From contig JAKSCN010000137.1 of NCBI GenBank assembly GCA_022360595.1, positions 1 through 8,852 on the forward strand: a stretch of DNA of 8,852 nt, written 5' to 3'. The DNA comes from Chromatiales bacterium (GTDB lineage: Bacteria > Pseudomonadota > Gammaproteobacteria > Chromatiales > Chromatiaceae). Both the position numbers and the translations under genes were made by a program. Under the pieces are notes generated by a model, which saw only the letters and a program-made list of their open reading frames with translations, was not told the DNA's origin and made no database searches. Positions within the stretch are counted from its first letter, which is position 1; each line of letters opens with the position of its first letter. Shown piece after piece: positions 1 to 6,426 of this stretch.

Positions 1-1801
1 ACAGGCGCGCCAGGAGCTTGATCAGCAACAGAGTGATGATCAGACTGAAGCGCTGGCGGTTGAGCAGCAGCGTCGCCAAACAGCCGAGCAGGAGGTTGCC
101 CGCCTGACCGGCGAGGTTGAGCAGTTGCGCTCAGTGATGGAGACCTATGCTGAGCAGATTCAGACTCTACAGGGGGGCGGTGATGATGATGAACTGGCCG
201 CACTGCGTTCGGAGTTGATGCTGGTCAGAGAGCGGGCTGATGCTGATGTGGCAGACCTGCAGCAGGCGTTGAGTGAGGCGCGTGCAGCCCTGCAGGAGCA
301 GGCATTAAGTGACTCGGTTGATGCCTCAGAGAATGATGCGATAAAGAGCGACTTGGAGGCGCTGCAGCAGTCTATCTCTGAACGTGATTTGGAGCTGGAG
401 CGTTTTAAACATGACGCCATGCTGTTTCAGGAGAAACTGACAGCACGGGATTACAAGATCGATAGCCTGAAAATTGCTCTGGAGAATGCTCAGGTTGAAG
501 CTGAAGAAGCGATATTCAGTCGAGATGAAACTACTGAGGCGAAGAAACTGGTTGATGAGGCCCTGTATAAACTTCAACAGGATCTCCAAAAAGAGCGCAG
601 TCAACAGGATCTTGCTGATAGCCGGTTAGCCAAAGCCGGTTCCGGTCGTGCACTTGATATTGGTACGTTAACCGGTGGAGGGTCTCTGATAAAAGGGGTA
701 TTGGTTGGCGCCATAATCGCCTTTGTGGCTGCAGAGGGGTTGTCAATTGGCGCCGGCCGTGGAGAGTTGATCAGTAACTTTATTAAAGGCGGTGCAGGGG
801 AGCAGCTATTCAGTACAGGGAAAAAGAGGGCTGTAGATACCCAAGCATCTATACCCGCTATAGCACTGGATAGCGGTCAGCGGATCGATGAGCGTACGGC
901 GGTATCTGCGATATCTGAACGCACTGGCGGCCAGTTTAATGGTGTGGCTCAAACCGGGCGTTCCGAGGTAAAAGAGCAGGTCGCCCCTTCTAAGCTGCCG
1001 ACACCTGCCCCTGAGAAACAAGCGATAGCTAAACCGCCCAAGCGTACTGCTCGTAAAGAGCCTGAAACAGGTGTTGTGCTGCGTGACCGGTTGAGCGATG
1101 AAAGCTTTGGTCCGGAGATGCTCTATGTGCGGGGAGCCACTTTCACCATGGGGAGTGATCGTAGCCAGATAGCAGCATCAGAACGTCCCGCCCATAGGGT
1201 CACCTTACGTAGTTTTGCCATTGGGCGTTATGAGGTTACGTTTGAAGAGTACCAGCGTTTTGCCGAAGTAACGGGTCGCCTGCTACCCAATGATCAGGGT
1301 TGGGGGCGAGGCAAGCGCCCGGTGATCAATGTGAGCTGGAGTGATGCCAAGGCTTATACCGACTGGCTGTCGGAGCAAACCGGTCAGCGGTATCGCCTGC
1401 CCACCGAAGCAGAGTGGGAGTATGCGGCCGGCGGTGGCAGTGAAAGCGCTTACTGGTGGGGGTATGAGATGGTAACCGGGCGGGCCAACTGCTTTAATTG
1501 CGGCACCACCTGGGATGGCGTCTCAACCGCGCCGGTTGGTAGTTTCGAGCCTAACGGTTTTGGTCTGCATAATACTGCGGGCAATGTGATTGAGTGGACC
1601 GAAGATTGCTATCATCCCGATTATCGAGGGGCGCCGACGGATGGCTCGGCCTGGTCGGAAGCTGACTGCGCCCAATTCAGTACGCGAGGCGGTGGATTCA
1701 ATAAACCCGATGACAGTCTGCGCATTACCAAACGCTCAAGCCATGATCAAAACGCCAAGCTGCCGGTTCTCGGCTTTCGAGTGGTGCGTGAGGTCCGCTA
1801 A
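1..1801 (+). CDS. Membrane-anchored coiled-coil protein with C-terminal FGE-sulfatase (SUMF1-type) domain, 5' partial
   Basis: The frame is open from base 2 with no start, so the gene begins outside the window. The TTG at 125 is only an internal codon, because the 41 codons before it read as the same Gln/Glu-rich coiled coil. Visible order: long coiled coil (nt 2-620), Gly-rich hydrophobic segment that could span the membrane once (about nt 689-748), Pro/Lys/Ala-rich linker (to about 1110), then an FGE-sulfatase fold (1115-1792). That fold shows the ATFTMGS entry, RLPTEAEWEYAA, NGFGLHNTAGNVIEWTEDCY and a closing GFRVVR. Two Cys pairs (NCFNC and DCY/DCA) fit structural disulfides seen in secreted relatives. 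The segment aligning with the catalytic Cys pair of true formylglycine-generating enzymes has no Cys, so oxidase activity is unlikely and a binding or structural role is inferred. The domain is probably extracytoplasmic. The gene ends in tandem TAA TAA, 27 bp before the kinase gene. Confidence 0.85.
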   Translation, partial: QARQELDQQQSDDQTEALAVEQQRRQTAEQEVARLTGEVEQLRSVMETYAEQIQTLQGGGDDDELAALRSELMLVRERADADVADLQQALSEARAALQEQALSDSVDASENDAIKSDLEALQQSISERDLELERFKHDAMLFQEKLTARDYKIDSLKIALENAQVEAEEAIFSRDETTEAKKLVDEALYKLQQDLQKERSQQDLADSRLAKAGSGRALDIGTLTGGGSLIKGVLVGAIIAFVAAEGLSIGAGRGELISNFIKGGAGEQLFSTGKKRAVDTQASIPAIALDSGQRIDERTAVSAISERTGGQFNGVAQTGRSEVKEQVAPSKLPTPAPEKQAIAKPPKRTARKEPETGVVLRDRLSDESFGPEMLYVRGATFTMGSDRSQIAASERPAHRVTLRSFAIGRYEVTFEEYQRFAEVTGRLLPNDQGWGRGKRPVINVSWSDAKAYTDWLSEQTGQRYRLPTEAEWEYAAGGGSESAYWWGYEMVTGRANCFNCGTTWDGVSTAPVGSFEPNGFGLHNTAGNVIEWTEDCYHPDYRGAPTDGSAWSEADCAQFSTRGGGFNKPDDSLRITKRSSHDQNAKLPVLGFRVVREVR

Positions 1802-1828
1802 TAAACAGATCAGGGCATTAGTGCTGGT

Positions 1829-2692
1829 ATGAATGTTCTGGTTGTTGGTGTAGCGACGCTTGATATCATCAACCTGGTAGACGCTTATCCCGCGGAGGAT
1901 GAGAAGATTCGGGTGTCGGGGCAGTGGCGCCAGATCGGGGGCAATGCGGCCAATACTGCCCGTGTTCTCCAGCAGTTGGGTCACCGGAGCTATTGGGCGG
2001 GTGTGATGGCTGTGGATGATGAGGCGACCTTGATTCGTCGCTCACTGCAGAATGCGAAGGTCAATTGCAGCCACGCCGTGGTTGAAGCATCAGGTGTCTC
2101 TCCCGTCTCTTACATCACTCTCAACCGGATGAACGGCAGCAGAACCATTCTGCACCATCGGGATTTACGGGAATTCACAGCGGAAGATTTTGCCGGGATC
2201 GATTTAAAGCCTTTTTCTTGGGTTCATTTCGAGGGGCGCCAGGTCGATGAACTGCAGCAGATGCTACGGCAGTTACCCGTCTGCTGCTCGTTGGAGGTGG
2301 AGAAGCCTCGCGAGGGTATCGAGACGCTGTTTCGATTACCCCAACTGTTACTCTTCTCTAAAGACTATGCGCAGGGCTGTGGATATGATAACGCGGAACA
2401 GTTTCTATACCATGTCAAACCCCAATGCCGTGAGGGTGCGGTATTGGTTTGCGCTTGGGGTGAACAGGGCGCGTGGGCGATTGATGGCAAAGGCGGACTC
2501 TATCACGCGCCAGCTTACATTCCTGGTGAAGTGGTGGATACCGTGGGGGCAGGTGATGTCTTTAACGCCGGTATGATTGGGGCGCTACTCAGCGGGGAGA
2601 CCATTGGCAGCGCCTTACATCAAGCGTGTCGTCTGGCTGGGCGTAAATGTGGTCAACAGGGGATCGATAATCTGAGTGCTAACAGGCCCTAG
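1829..2692 (+). CDS. Ketohexokinase-like PfkB-family sugar kinase
   Basis: 287-aa PfkB/ribokinase-fold kinase, predicted cytoplasmic, transferring phosphate from ATP to a sugar. It resembles animal ketohexokinase (fructose to fructose 1-phosphate) more than typical bacterial fructokinases. Shared blocks are LDIINLVDAYPAEDEKIR, GGNAANT (37-43), NGSRTIL (R105), HFEGR, LEVEKPRE (156-162), FSKD, GAVLVCAWGEQGA (W210, E212), VVDTVGAGDVFNAG and AGRKCGQQGID. D243 in GAGD is the expected catalytic base. D12 and N39/N42 sit where the family binds sugar. The protein is slightly shorter than human KHK (298 aa), mainly through a gap before the VEKPRE block. ATG 1829 is preferred because no other in-frame start lies just upstream, although the ribosome site (AGGGC at 1812-1816) is weak. 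It lies between the FGE-fold gene and the exporter on one strand. The substrate is inferred from similarity; another ketose or nucleoside is possible. Confidence 0.85.
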   Translation: MNVLVVGVATLDIINLVDAYPAEDEKIRVSGQWRQIGGNAANTARVLQQLGHRSYWAGVMAVDDEATLIRRSLQNAKVNCSHAVVEASGVSPVSYITLNRMNGSRTILHHRDLREFTAEDFAGIDLKPFSWVHFEGRQVDELQQMLRQLPVCCSLEVEKPREGIETLFRLPQLLLFSKDYAQGCGYDNAEQFLYHVKPQCREGAVLVCAWGEQGAWAIDGKGGLYHAPAYIPGEVVDTVGAGDVFNAGMIGALLSGETIGSALHQACRLAGRKCGQQGIDNLSANRP

Positions 2693-2753
2693 GATCTGTT
2701 AACTCTCATTTGATTGTCACTGCCAAGGCCTTTAGTGGAAGCGGGAGTGTGAT

Positions 2754-3362
2754 GTGGATATCGATGTATTGATCTCCTTTGTCGTGGTGTCAGTGGTGTT
2801 GGTTATGTCACCTGGACCGACTGTCTTTTTGGTAGTGGCTCAGGCGTTAAAGCACGGTAAACGATCACTATGGCCGCTGGTTGCCGGTGCGTTGACTGGT
2901 GATTTGATCTCAATGGTCACCTCGTTTGTCGGGCTGGGGGCTATCCTGGCCACATCGGCAGAACTCTTTACCCTGGTGAAGTGGGTAGGCGGCGCCTATT
3001 TGATCTATTTGGGTTTTAAGGCGTGGCAGGTTAAACCTGTAGCAAGCCAGCAACAACCCGCCCAGGGGCGTGGAATTTATAGAGATGTGATGTTGGTGAC
3101 CGCTTTTAATCCCAAGGGAATTATCTTCTTTATGGCTTTTTTTCCGCTGTTTCTCGATGCGGAGAGTGCTGTTTTGCCGCAGATGATCATTTCGGCGGTC
3201 GCTTTTCTTGCCGTATCAGCGTGTAATGTTGTTTTCTACGCATTGCTCTCTGCCTGTGTAAGGGAGAGGGTATGGTCTGTTCGGGGGCAGTGCCGCTTTA
3301 ATAGGGTGGCGGGTACCATGCTGATCGGGGCTGGTGTGGTTACTCTGAACATTGAACAATAA
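2754..3362 (+). CDS. LysE/RhtB-family amino-acid exporter
   Basis: 202-aa hydrophobic protein of the LysE/RhtB superfamily, which exports amino acids or related small metabolites across the inner membrane. Visible marks are the first helix followed by SPGPT (19-23), GALTGD (45-50), KWVGGAYLIYLGFKAW (76-91) and FNPKG (118-122). About six membrane segments can be drawn (about 5-27, 41-63, 68-90, 110-132, 143-166 and 183-199), which is normal for the family, as is the length. The start is GTG 2754, with GGGAG at 2743-2747 six bases upstream; no better in-frame start exists. It lies 61 bp after the kinase gene, in a gap with no clear promoter or terminator, and 25 bp before the Rieske gene, so co-transcription is likely. 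The exported substrate cannot be told from sequence. Confidence 0.9.
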   Translation: MDIDVLISFVVVSVVLVMSPGPTVFLVVAQALKHGKRSLWPLVAGALTGDLISMVTSFVGLGAILATSAELFTLVKWVGGAYLIYLGFKAWQVKPVASQQQPAQGRGIYRDVMLVTAFNPKGIIFFMAFFPLFLDAESAVLPQMIISAVAFLAVSACNVVFYALLSACVRERVWSVRGQCRFNRVAGTMLIGAGVVTLNIEQ

Positions 3363-3387
3363 CGATGAATAGTAAGGGAGGTTGGGT

Positions 3388-3717
3388 TTGTTATTAGCAA
3401 AAGTTGATGAGATTGCCGAGGGGGCCTGCAAGGGTTTTTCCGCAGATTGGCTGGGGGAGAAACTGGAGGGGTTTCTGGTCAAAAAAGAGGGTGTTTTCTA
3501 CGCCTTTAAAAACAGTTGTCCCCATATTGGTGCGCCGCTGAACTGGATGCCTGATGAATTTCTTGATCCAGAGGGCAACTATATTCAGTGTTCAATGCAC
3601 GGCGCGCTGTTTGAGATGGATAGTGGATTGTGTGTCTCCGGTCCCTGCGTGGCGAAAAATCTGGAGTCTCTGTCAGTACAGGTGGCAGGGGATGAAGTCA
3701 GGTTGGTGATAGACTGA
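3388..3717 (+). CDS. Small Rieske [2Fe-2S] protein
   Basis: 109-aa single-domain Rieske ferredoxin-like protein. Cluster ligands are visible as C44-P-H46 and C68-S-M-H71. The spacing between the two boxes is 21 residues rather than the usual 15-17, through an insert around MPDEFLDPEGNY. No signal peptide or membrane anchor is present, so a cytoplasmic electron carrier is inferred; the partner is unknown. A TTG at 3382 is in frame, but it overlaps the end of the strong ribosome site AGGGAGGT (3375-3382). TTG 3388 lies five bases after that site and is the better start. The gene is last in the plus-strand run and is followed 22 bp later by a strong hairpin. Nitrite reductase small subunits and dioxygenase ferredoxins share the fold, but nothing nearby supports those roles. 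Confidence 0.88.
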   Translation: MLLAKVDEIAEGACKGFSADWLGEKLEGFLVKKEGVFYAFKNSCPHIGAPLNWMPDEFLDPEGNYIQCSMHGALFEMDSGLCVSGPCVAKNLESLSVQVAGDEVRLVID

Positions 3718-3739
3718 CAGGCCCTAGCTTCCCAACAAG

Positions 3740-3765
3740 AAACCCACAGCATTTGCTGTGGGTTT
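3740..3765. terminator. Perfect 11-bp hairpin, likely bidirectional terminator
   Basis: AAACCCACAGC (3740-3750), loop ATTT, GCTGTGGGTTT (3755-3765) is a perfect 11-bp stem with a 4-base loop. It sits between the stop of the Rieske gene (3717) and the stop of the converging small gene (3788). The flanking T tract is short on the plus strand and somewhat richer on the minus strand (TTTCTTGTT), so it probably ends transcription from both sides. Confidence 0.8.
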
Positions 3766-3787
3766 GCATTGCGTCAGCAGCGGGGTG

Positions 3788-4006
3788 TTACTGCTGTTTA
3801 TCGATAAAACTGTCAGCGTCGATAATCGCCAGGTCTGCAGGTAAAGGTTGCGGCTGTGCTATCTGCTCGCTAATTACGGTCTGTAAGGCGAGAGAGGGGG
3901 CGGATAGGGCCGTAGGATGCCCAACCGGCATCAAGGTTGCACTGTGATGTACTTCATCGTCAGATGAAAGTATCGTACCAGTTGCCATGTCGTAGGTGAT
4001 GACCAT
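3788..4006 (-). CDS. Unrecognised 72-aa protein
   Basis: I do not recognise a family. The predicted product begins MVITYDMATGTI and ends DLAIIDADSFIDKQQ; it is soluble and acidic, with no Cys and no membrane segment. Support for a real gene is the ATG at 4006 with AAGGGGG seven bases upstream on the minus strand, the position 90 bp downstream of the DUF6763-like gene on the same strand, and the terminator-like hairpin 22 bp after its stop. The reading frame is also open upstream back to the stop of the previous gene, but that stretch has no ATG, GTG or TTG, so the ATG at 4006 is the only sensible start. The centre (about 25-60) is low-complexity, rich in Pro, Ala and Leu, which lowers confidence. 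Confidence 0.55.
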   Translation of the reverse strand: MVITYDMATGTILSSDDEVHHSATLMPVGHPTALSAPSLALQTVISEQIAQPQPLPADLAIIDADSFIDKQQ

Positions 4007-4027
4007 ATCACATCCCCCTTTTCGCTC

Positions 4028-4046
4028 AATTTCCGGGTAGGAAATT
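4028..4046. other. 7-bp inverted repeat between two small minus-strand genes
   Basis: AATTTCC (4028-4034), spacer GGGTA, GGAAATT (4040-4046) is a perfect 7-bp inverted repeat in the 90-bp gap between the DUF6763-like gene and the 72-aa gene, about 20 bases upstream of the latter's start. It could be a weak RNA hairpin or an operator half-site pair. No T tract follows it, so it is not a clear terminator. Confidence 0.3.
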
Positions 4047-4096
4047 CTGTTCTCAGAAAGCTTATCGGCTCGTGCTACAGAAACTTTAAGTGTCGG

Positions 4097-4393
4097 TTAT
4101 TGATTGGTAATGTCGATATCGTCCAACGGGTTGGTATGCGTATCTCCCGCTGGATGCTCCCGGTCGACGCCATAGTCCTCCCTCATGAGGTCGAGCGATC
4201 CGGACCAATCCTCAGGCGGGTCTGCCGGTTGGGGTTCCAGTAAATCCCAAGAATCCAGGTCGTACTCTTCAACGGTACCGTCGAAAAATTGAACCTCGAT
4301 AACGGCTTCTTCGGGGTCCCAGGCCACAACTTCCAATAATTCGCCTTCCGTAGTTTTATACCAGGCGCCTACTGATGGGGTTGTCGAACTCAT
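4097..4393 (-). CDS. DUF6763-like acidic small protein
   Basis: 98-aa acidic soluble protein without Cys, signal peptide or membrane segment. The order is GAWYKTTEGELLEVVAWDPEEAVIEVQFFDGTVEEYDLDSW (9-49), then PPEDWSGSLDLMREDYGVD (59-77). This matches my memory of the DUF6763 family, a conserved proteobacterial protein of unknown function; a database search would confirm it. The N-terminal half reads as a short beta-rich fold, with alternating hydrophobic strands around the conserved W-Y and FDGT. The start ATG 4393 has a consensus AGGAGG four bases upstream (4398-4403 on the plus strand as CCTCCT). The tail after about residue 78 is variable and polar. It lies downstream of an RDD relic and upstream of the 72-aa gene, all on the minus strand. 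Confidence 0.8.
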   Translation of the reverse strand: MSSTTPSVGAWYKTTEGELLEVVAWDPEEAVIEVQFFDGTVEEYDLDSWDLLEPQPADPPEDWSGSLDLMREDYGVDREHPAGDTHTNPLDDIDITNQ

Positions 4394-4405
4394 AATCCCT
4401 CCTGT

Positions 4406-4420
4406 CCGGTTCTTTACCGG
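4406..4420 (-). promoter_or_regulatory. Small hairpin next to the ribosome site of the DUF6763-like gene
   Basis: Read on the minus strand, CCGGT-AAAGA-ACCGG is a perfect 5-bp stem with a 5-base loop, ending two bases before the AGGAGG ribosome site. It could influence translation or mRNA stability of the gene. The pairing is visible, but the role is inference. Confidence 0.3.
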
Positions 4421-4442
4421 GATACTTCAACAGGTAGTGTAA

Positions 4443-4476
4443 TTAAAGAAGCCCTGCTGCCCGAGAGGCTCGAGTC
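4443..4476 (-). terminator. Possible weak terminator after the RDD relic
   Basis: On the minus strand, AGCC (4466-4469) can pair with GGCT (4450-4453), extended by GAA/TTC pairs across a 5-base bulge, followed by TTTAATTA. The stem is imperfect and the T tract short. It lies just after the stop of the RDD relic, where a terminator for the tas transcript would be expected. Confidence 0.25.
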
Positions 4477-4479
4477 TTC

Positions 4480-4581
4480 TTAATCATAGTCTTTTATTAC
4501 CACTGTACCAGCCAGTTTATCGTGCCACCCTTGCTTGCGGCGGTCAAAGGGAATCCAGAGCATGCCCAGCATGAGTGGTAA
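4480..4581 (-). pseudogene. C-terminal relic of an RDD-family membrane protein
   Basis: Reading the minus strand from 4581 to the TAA at 4480-4482 gives 33 codons: LPLMLGMLWIPFD followed by RRKQGWHDKLAGTVVIKDYD. The block FDRRKQGWHDKLAGTVVI is the typical C-terminal end of RDD-domain membrane proteins, after their last helix. The rest of the domain is absent: the frame is cut by TGA at 4582-4584, and the tas stop codon (4603-4605) follows 18 bases further up. The only in-frame ATG (4572) has no ribosome site. This is best read as debris of a deleted gene whose N-terminal 100 or more residues were lost when the present junction with tas formed. No RDD-like N-terminus is visible upstream of tas. 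A very short functional peptide is possible but unlikely. Confidence 0.75.
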
Positions 4582-4602
4582 TCAAATTAGTGTTAACAGG
4601 CC

Positions 4603-5640
4603 TTAAGGCGCAGGATTGGGATAGCGGGTGTGGATCGCCTCGATGCCCGTCAGTACCTCGTCCGATAACGTCAGATTAATGCTATCGATATTGGTTGTAA
4701 GCTGTTCTAACGCGGTGGCGCCGATAATATTGCTGGTGACGAAAGGCCTGCTGGTGACATAGGCAAGGGCCATCTGGGCCGGGTTCAGATCGTGCTGCCG
4801 GGCGAGCGCCACATAGGCAGCCGTGGCGCTTTTCGACTCTGGGCTGGAGTAGCGGGTGTACTCATCGAACAGGGCCAGGCGGGAGTTTTCGGGCAGGCCA
4901 TGTAGATATTTGCCGGTGAGCATGCCAAAACCGAGAGGTGAGTAGGCAAGCAGTCCCACATCTTCACGGTGGGAGAACTCTGCCAGTCCAATCTCAAAAC
5001 TGCGATTCAACAGGCTGTAAGGGTTTTGAATGCTGACGATGCGGGGCAGATTCTCTGCCGCGGCCAGCCGTAGATACTCGGCGACACCCCAAGGGGTCTC
5101 GTTGGAGACTCCTATATGGCGGATTTTTCCAGCCTCGATCACATCAGCCAGTGCCTGCAGGGTCTCCTGAATCGGTATAAACTCATCATGAGAGGCAACT
5201 GTATAGCCAAGCCGTCCGAAATAGTTGGTTTTGCGCTCGGGCCAATGGGGTTGGTAAATATCAATGACATCGGTACCCAGGCGCTGCAGACTGGCATCCA
5301 CCGCGGCTGAGATGTTGGCTTTATCGAGGCGGGGGGTACCGTCGCGATAGTAGTTGACCCGTCCAGCCGGGCCAACCACTTTGCTGGAGATGGTCACTTT
5401 GTCACGGCAAGAGCGACTGGCCAGCCAACTACTGATGTATTGTTCAGTGCGTCCTTGAGTTTCCGCTCTGGGAGGCACGGGGTAAAGTTCAGCCGTATCA
5501 ATAAAGTTGATGCCGGCGGCCAGGGCGCGATCAAGCTGTGCGTGGGCCTCAGCCTCGCTGTTCTGTTGGCCAAAGGTCATGGTGCCAAGGCATAAGGCAC
5601 TGACTTCAATGTCGGTTCGCCCTAGGCGACGATATTGCAT
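4603..5640 (-). CDS. tas: NADP(H)-dependent aldo/keto reductase, Tas family
   Basis: 345-aa aldo/keto reductase, cytoplasmic, reducing carbonyl compounds with NADPH. The match to E. coli Tas (346 aa) is close along the whole length: LGTMTFGQQNSEAEAHAQLD, YPVPPRAETQGRTE, IGVSNETPWGV, IQNPYSLLNRSFE, LLAYSPLGFGMLTGKYL, and a PAP ending. The catalytic tetrad is visible as D48, Y53, K87 and H132. The frame extends to a GTG at 5670, but that start lacks a ribosome site. ATG 5640, giving MQYRRLGRTD as in the family, has GGGGGA four bases upstream and is chosen. The physiological substrate is unknown; E. coli tas was found through suppression of tyrosine auxotrophy. It is transcribed away from the CbiM-like gene and is followed by an RDD relic. 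Confidence 0.93.
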   Translation of the reverse strand: MQYRRLGRTDIEVSALCLGTMTFGQQNSEAEAHAQLDRALAAGINFIDTAELYPVPPRAETQGRTEQYISSWLASRSCRDKVTISSKVVGPAGRVNYYRDGTPRLDKANISAAVDASLQRLGTDVIDIYQPHWPERKTNYFGRLGYTVASHDEFIPIQETLQALADVIEAGKIRHIGVSNETPWGVAEYLRLAAAENLPRIVSIQNPYSLLNRSFEIGLAEFSHREDVGLLAYSPLGFGMLTGKYLHGLPENSRLALFDEYTRYSSPESKSATAAYVALARQHDLNPAQMALAYVTSRPFVTSNIIGATALEQLTTNIDSINLTLSDEVLTGIEAIHTRYPNPAP

Positions 5641-5693
5641 ATTTCCCCCGGTGGTGGCCTGGTTTTCCACCTGAAACAGTATGTGTTCGAATC

Positions 5694-5722
5694 ATCATAG
5701 TCTAACCTGATACAGACGTCAG
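5694..5722 (-). promoter_or_regulatory. Sigma70-like promoter of tas
   Basis: On the minus strand, CTGACG (5717-5722; 4 of 6 to TTGACA), a 17-base spacer and TATGAT (5694-5699; 5 of 6 to TATAAT) lie about 55 bases upstream of the tas ATG at 5640. A start site near 5687 is inferred. No equally good site is seen in the other direction for the divergent CbiM-like gene. Confidence 0.5.
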
Positions 5723-5747
5723 CAAAGTGAGATTGCGGGTAGTGTGA

Positions 5748-6413
5748 ATGGAACTGAATAGCGGCCTTTTCTCTACAACTGTCCTTTGGTGGACGGCGGG
5801 ATTATATCTCTCTGTTTTTGGTCTCGCTGTGCACTTAGCGCCGTGGCGTCGAGTGCTGTTCAGTAAACTGTTGCATGTTTTTCTGGGTAGCTGTGTCGCT
5901 TTGGTCGTGTTGTGGAGCATCAAAGCTCAGATCAATGGCGACCTCACGTTTCATCTGCTGGGCGTGACGGCGTTGACCTTGATGTGTGGCTGGTCTTTTG
6001 CGGTCATTGGCAGCGCTATTGCGCTGGTCGGAGTAACACTCAATGCCGGCAGCGGCTGGGAGATGTTTCCTGTTAACGCCATGCTGCTCGGCGTCATTCC
6101 AATTACCTTGACCCAAGTGACTTTGGTTGTGATTCGTTCACTGCTGCCAAAGAACTTTTTTGTCTATGTGCTGGTCAATGCCTTTTTAACCGCAGGGCTG
6201 ACGGCCATGCTGGTGGGTTATCTGGCGGCCGGACTGTTGGTCTGGAGTGGAAGCTATTCCCTGGCGGAGCTGAGTGACACCATTATGCCGTTTTTTCCGC
6301 TGATGTTTATGCCGGAGGCTTTTTTGAACGGCTGGATTATGACGGTTATGGTGGTGTATCGTCCCCATTGGGTCTATTCGTTCAGTGATGAGCTCTATAT
6401 CAAGGGTAAATAA
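5748..6413 (+). CDS. CbiM-like ECF-family membrane protein
   Basis: 221-aa integral membrane protein resembling the proteobacterial branch of the CbiM family (annotated as energy-coupling factor transporter permease). Recognisable pieces are APWRR (31-35), LLHVFLG (41-47), LTFHLLGVTALTLMCGW (66-82), LPKNFFVYVLVNAFLTAG and MPEAFLNGWIMTVMVVYRPHWV near the end. About six hydrophobic segments are visible. Canonical CbiM/NikM proteins bind Co or Ni through an N-terminal Met-His; here the N-terminus is MELNSG, so that site is missing and the transported substrate is uncertain. No CbiN, CbiQ or CbiO partner lies nearby. ATG 5748 has only a weak ribosome site (GCGGGT at 5736-5741). The stop is 13 bp before djlA, so the two are probably co-transcribed. 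Confidence 0.75.
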   Translation: MELNSGLFSTTVLWWTAGLYLSVFGLAVHLAPWRRVLFSKLLHVFLGSCVALVVLWSIKAQINGDLTFHLLGVTALTLMCGWSFAVIGSAIALVGVTLNAGSGWEMFPVNAMLLGVIPITLTQVTLVVIRSLLPKNFFVYVLVNAFLTAGLTAMLVGYLAAGLLVWSGSYSLAELSDTIMPFFPLMFMPEAFLNGWIMTVMVVYRPHWVYSFSDELYIKGK

Positions 6414-6426
6414 TTAGGAGTCTGGT

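Noticed and set aside
125..420. TTG 125 as the true start of the first gene, and a minus-strand ORF at 160-420
   Set aside because: The coiled coil continues unbroken upstream of TTG 125 to the window edge. The minus-strand ORF is a low-complexity Ser/Ala/Arg shadow of the coiled-coil codons.
1670..1801. The FGE-fold C-terminus as a variable region of a diversity-generating retroelement
   Set aside because: DGR variable proteins often share this fold, but this C-terminus is not enriched in AAY codons, and no template repeat or reverse transcriptase is present in the window.
4007..4096. Readthrough fusion of the DUF6763-like protein with the 72-aa protein, since the frame stays open after the TAA at 4097-4099
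   Set aside because: An open stretch of 30 codons is expected by chance fairly often, and the 72-aa gene has its own ATG and ribosome site. No recoding signal is evident.
5641..5670. Ten-residue N-terminal extension of Tas from GTG 5670
   Set aside because: There is no ribosome site before GTG 5670, the family begins at MQYR, and ATG 5640 has a GGGGGA site four bases upstream.
5686..5714. Plus-strand sigma70 promoter for the CbiM-like gene (TTCGAA, 17 bases, GATACA)
   Set aside because: Both boxes match the consensus at only about half of their positions, so it is not better than background.
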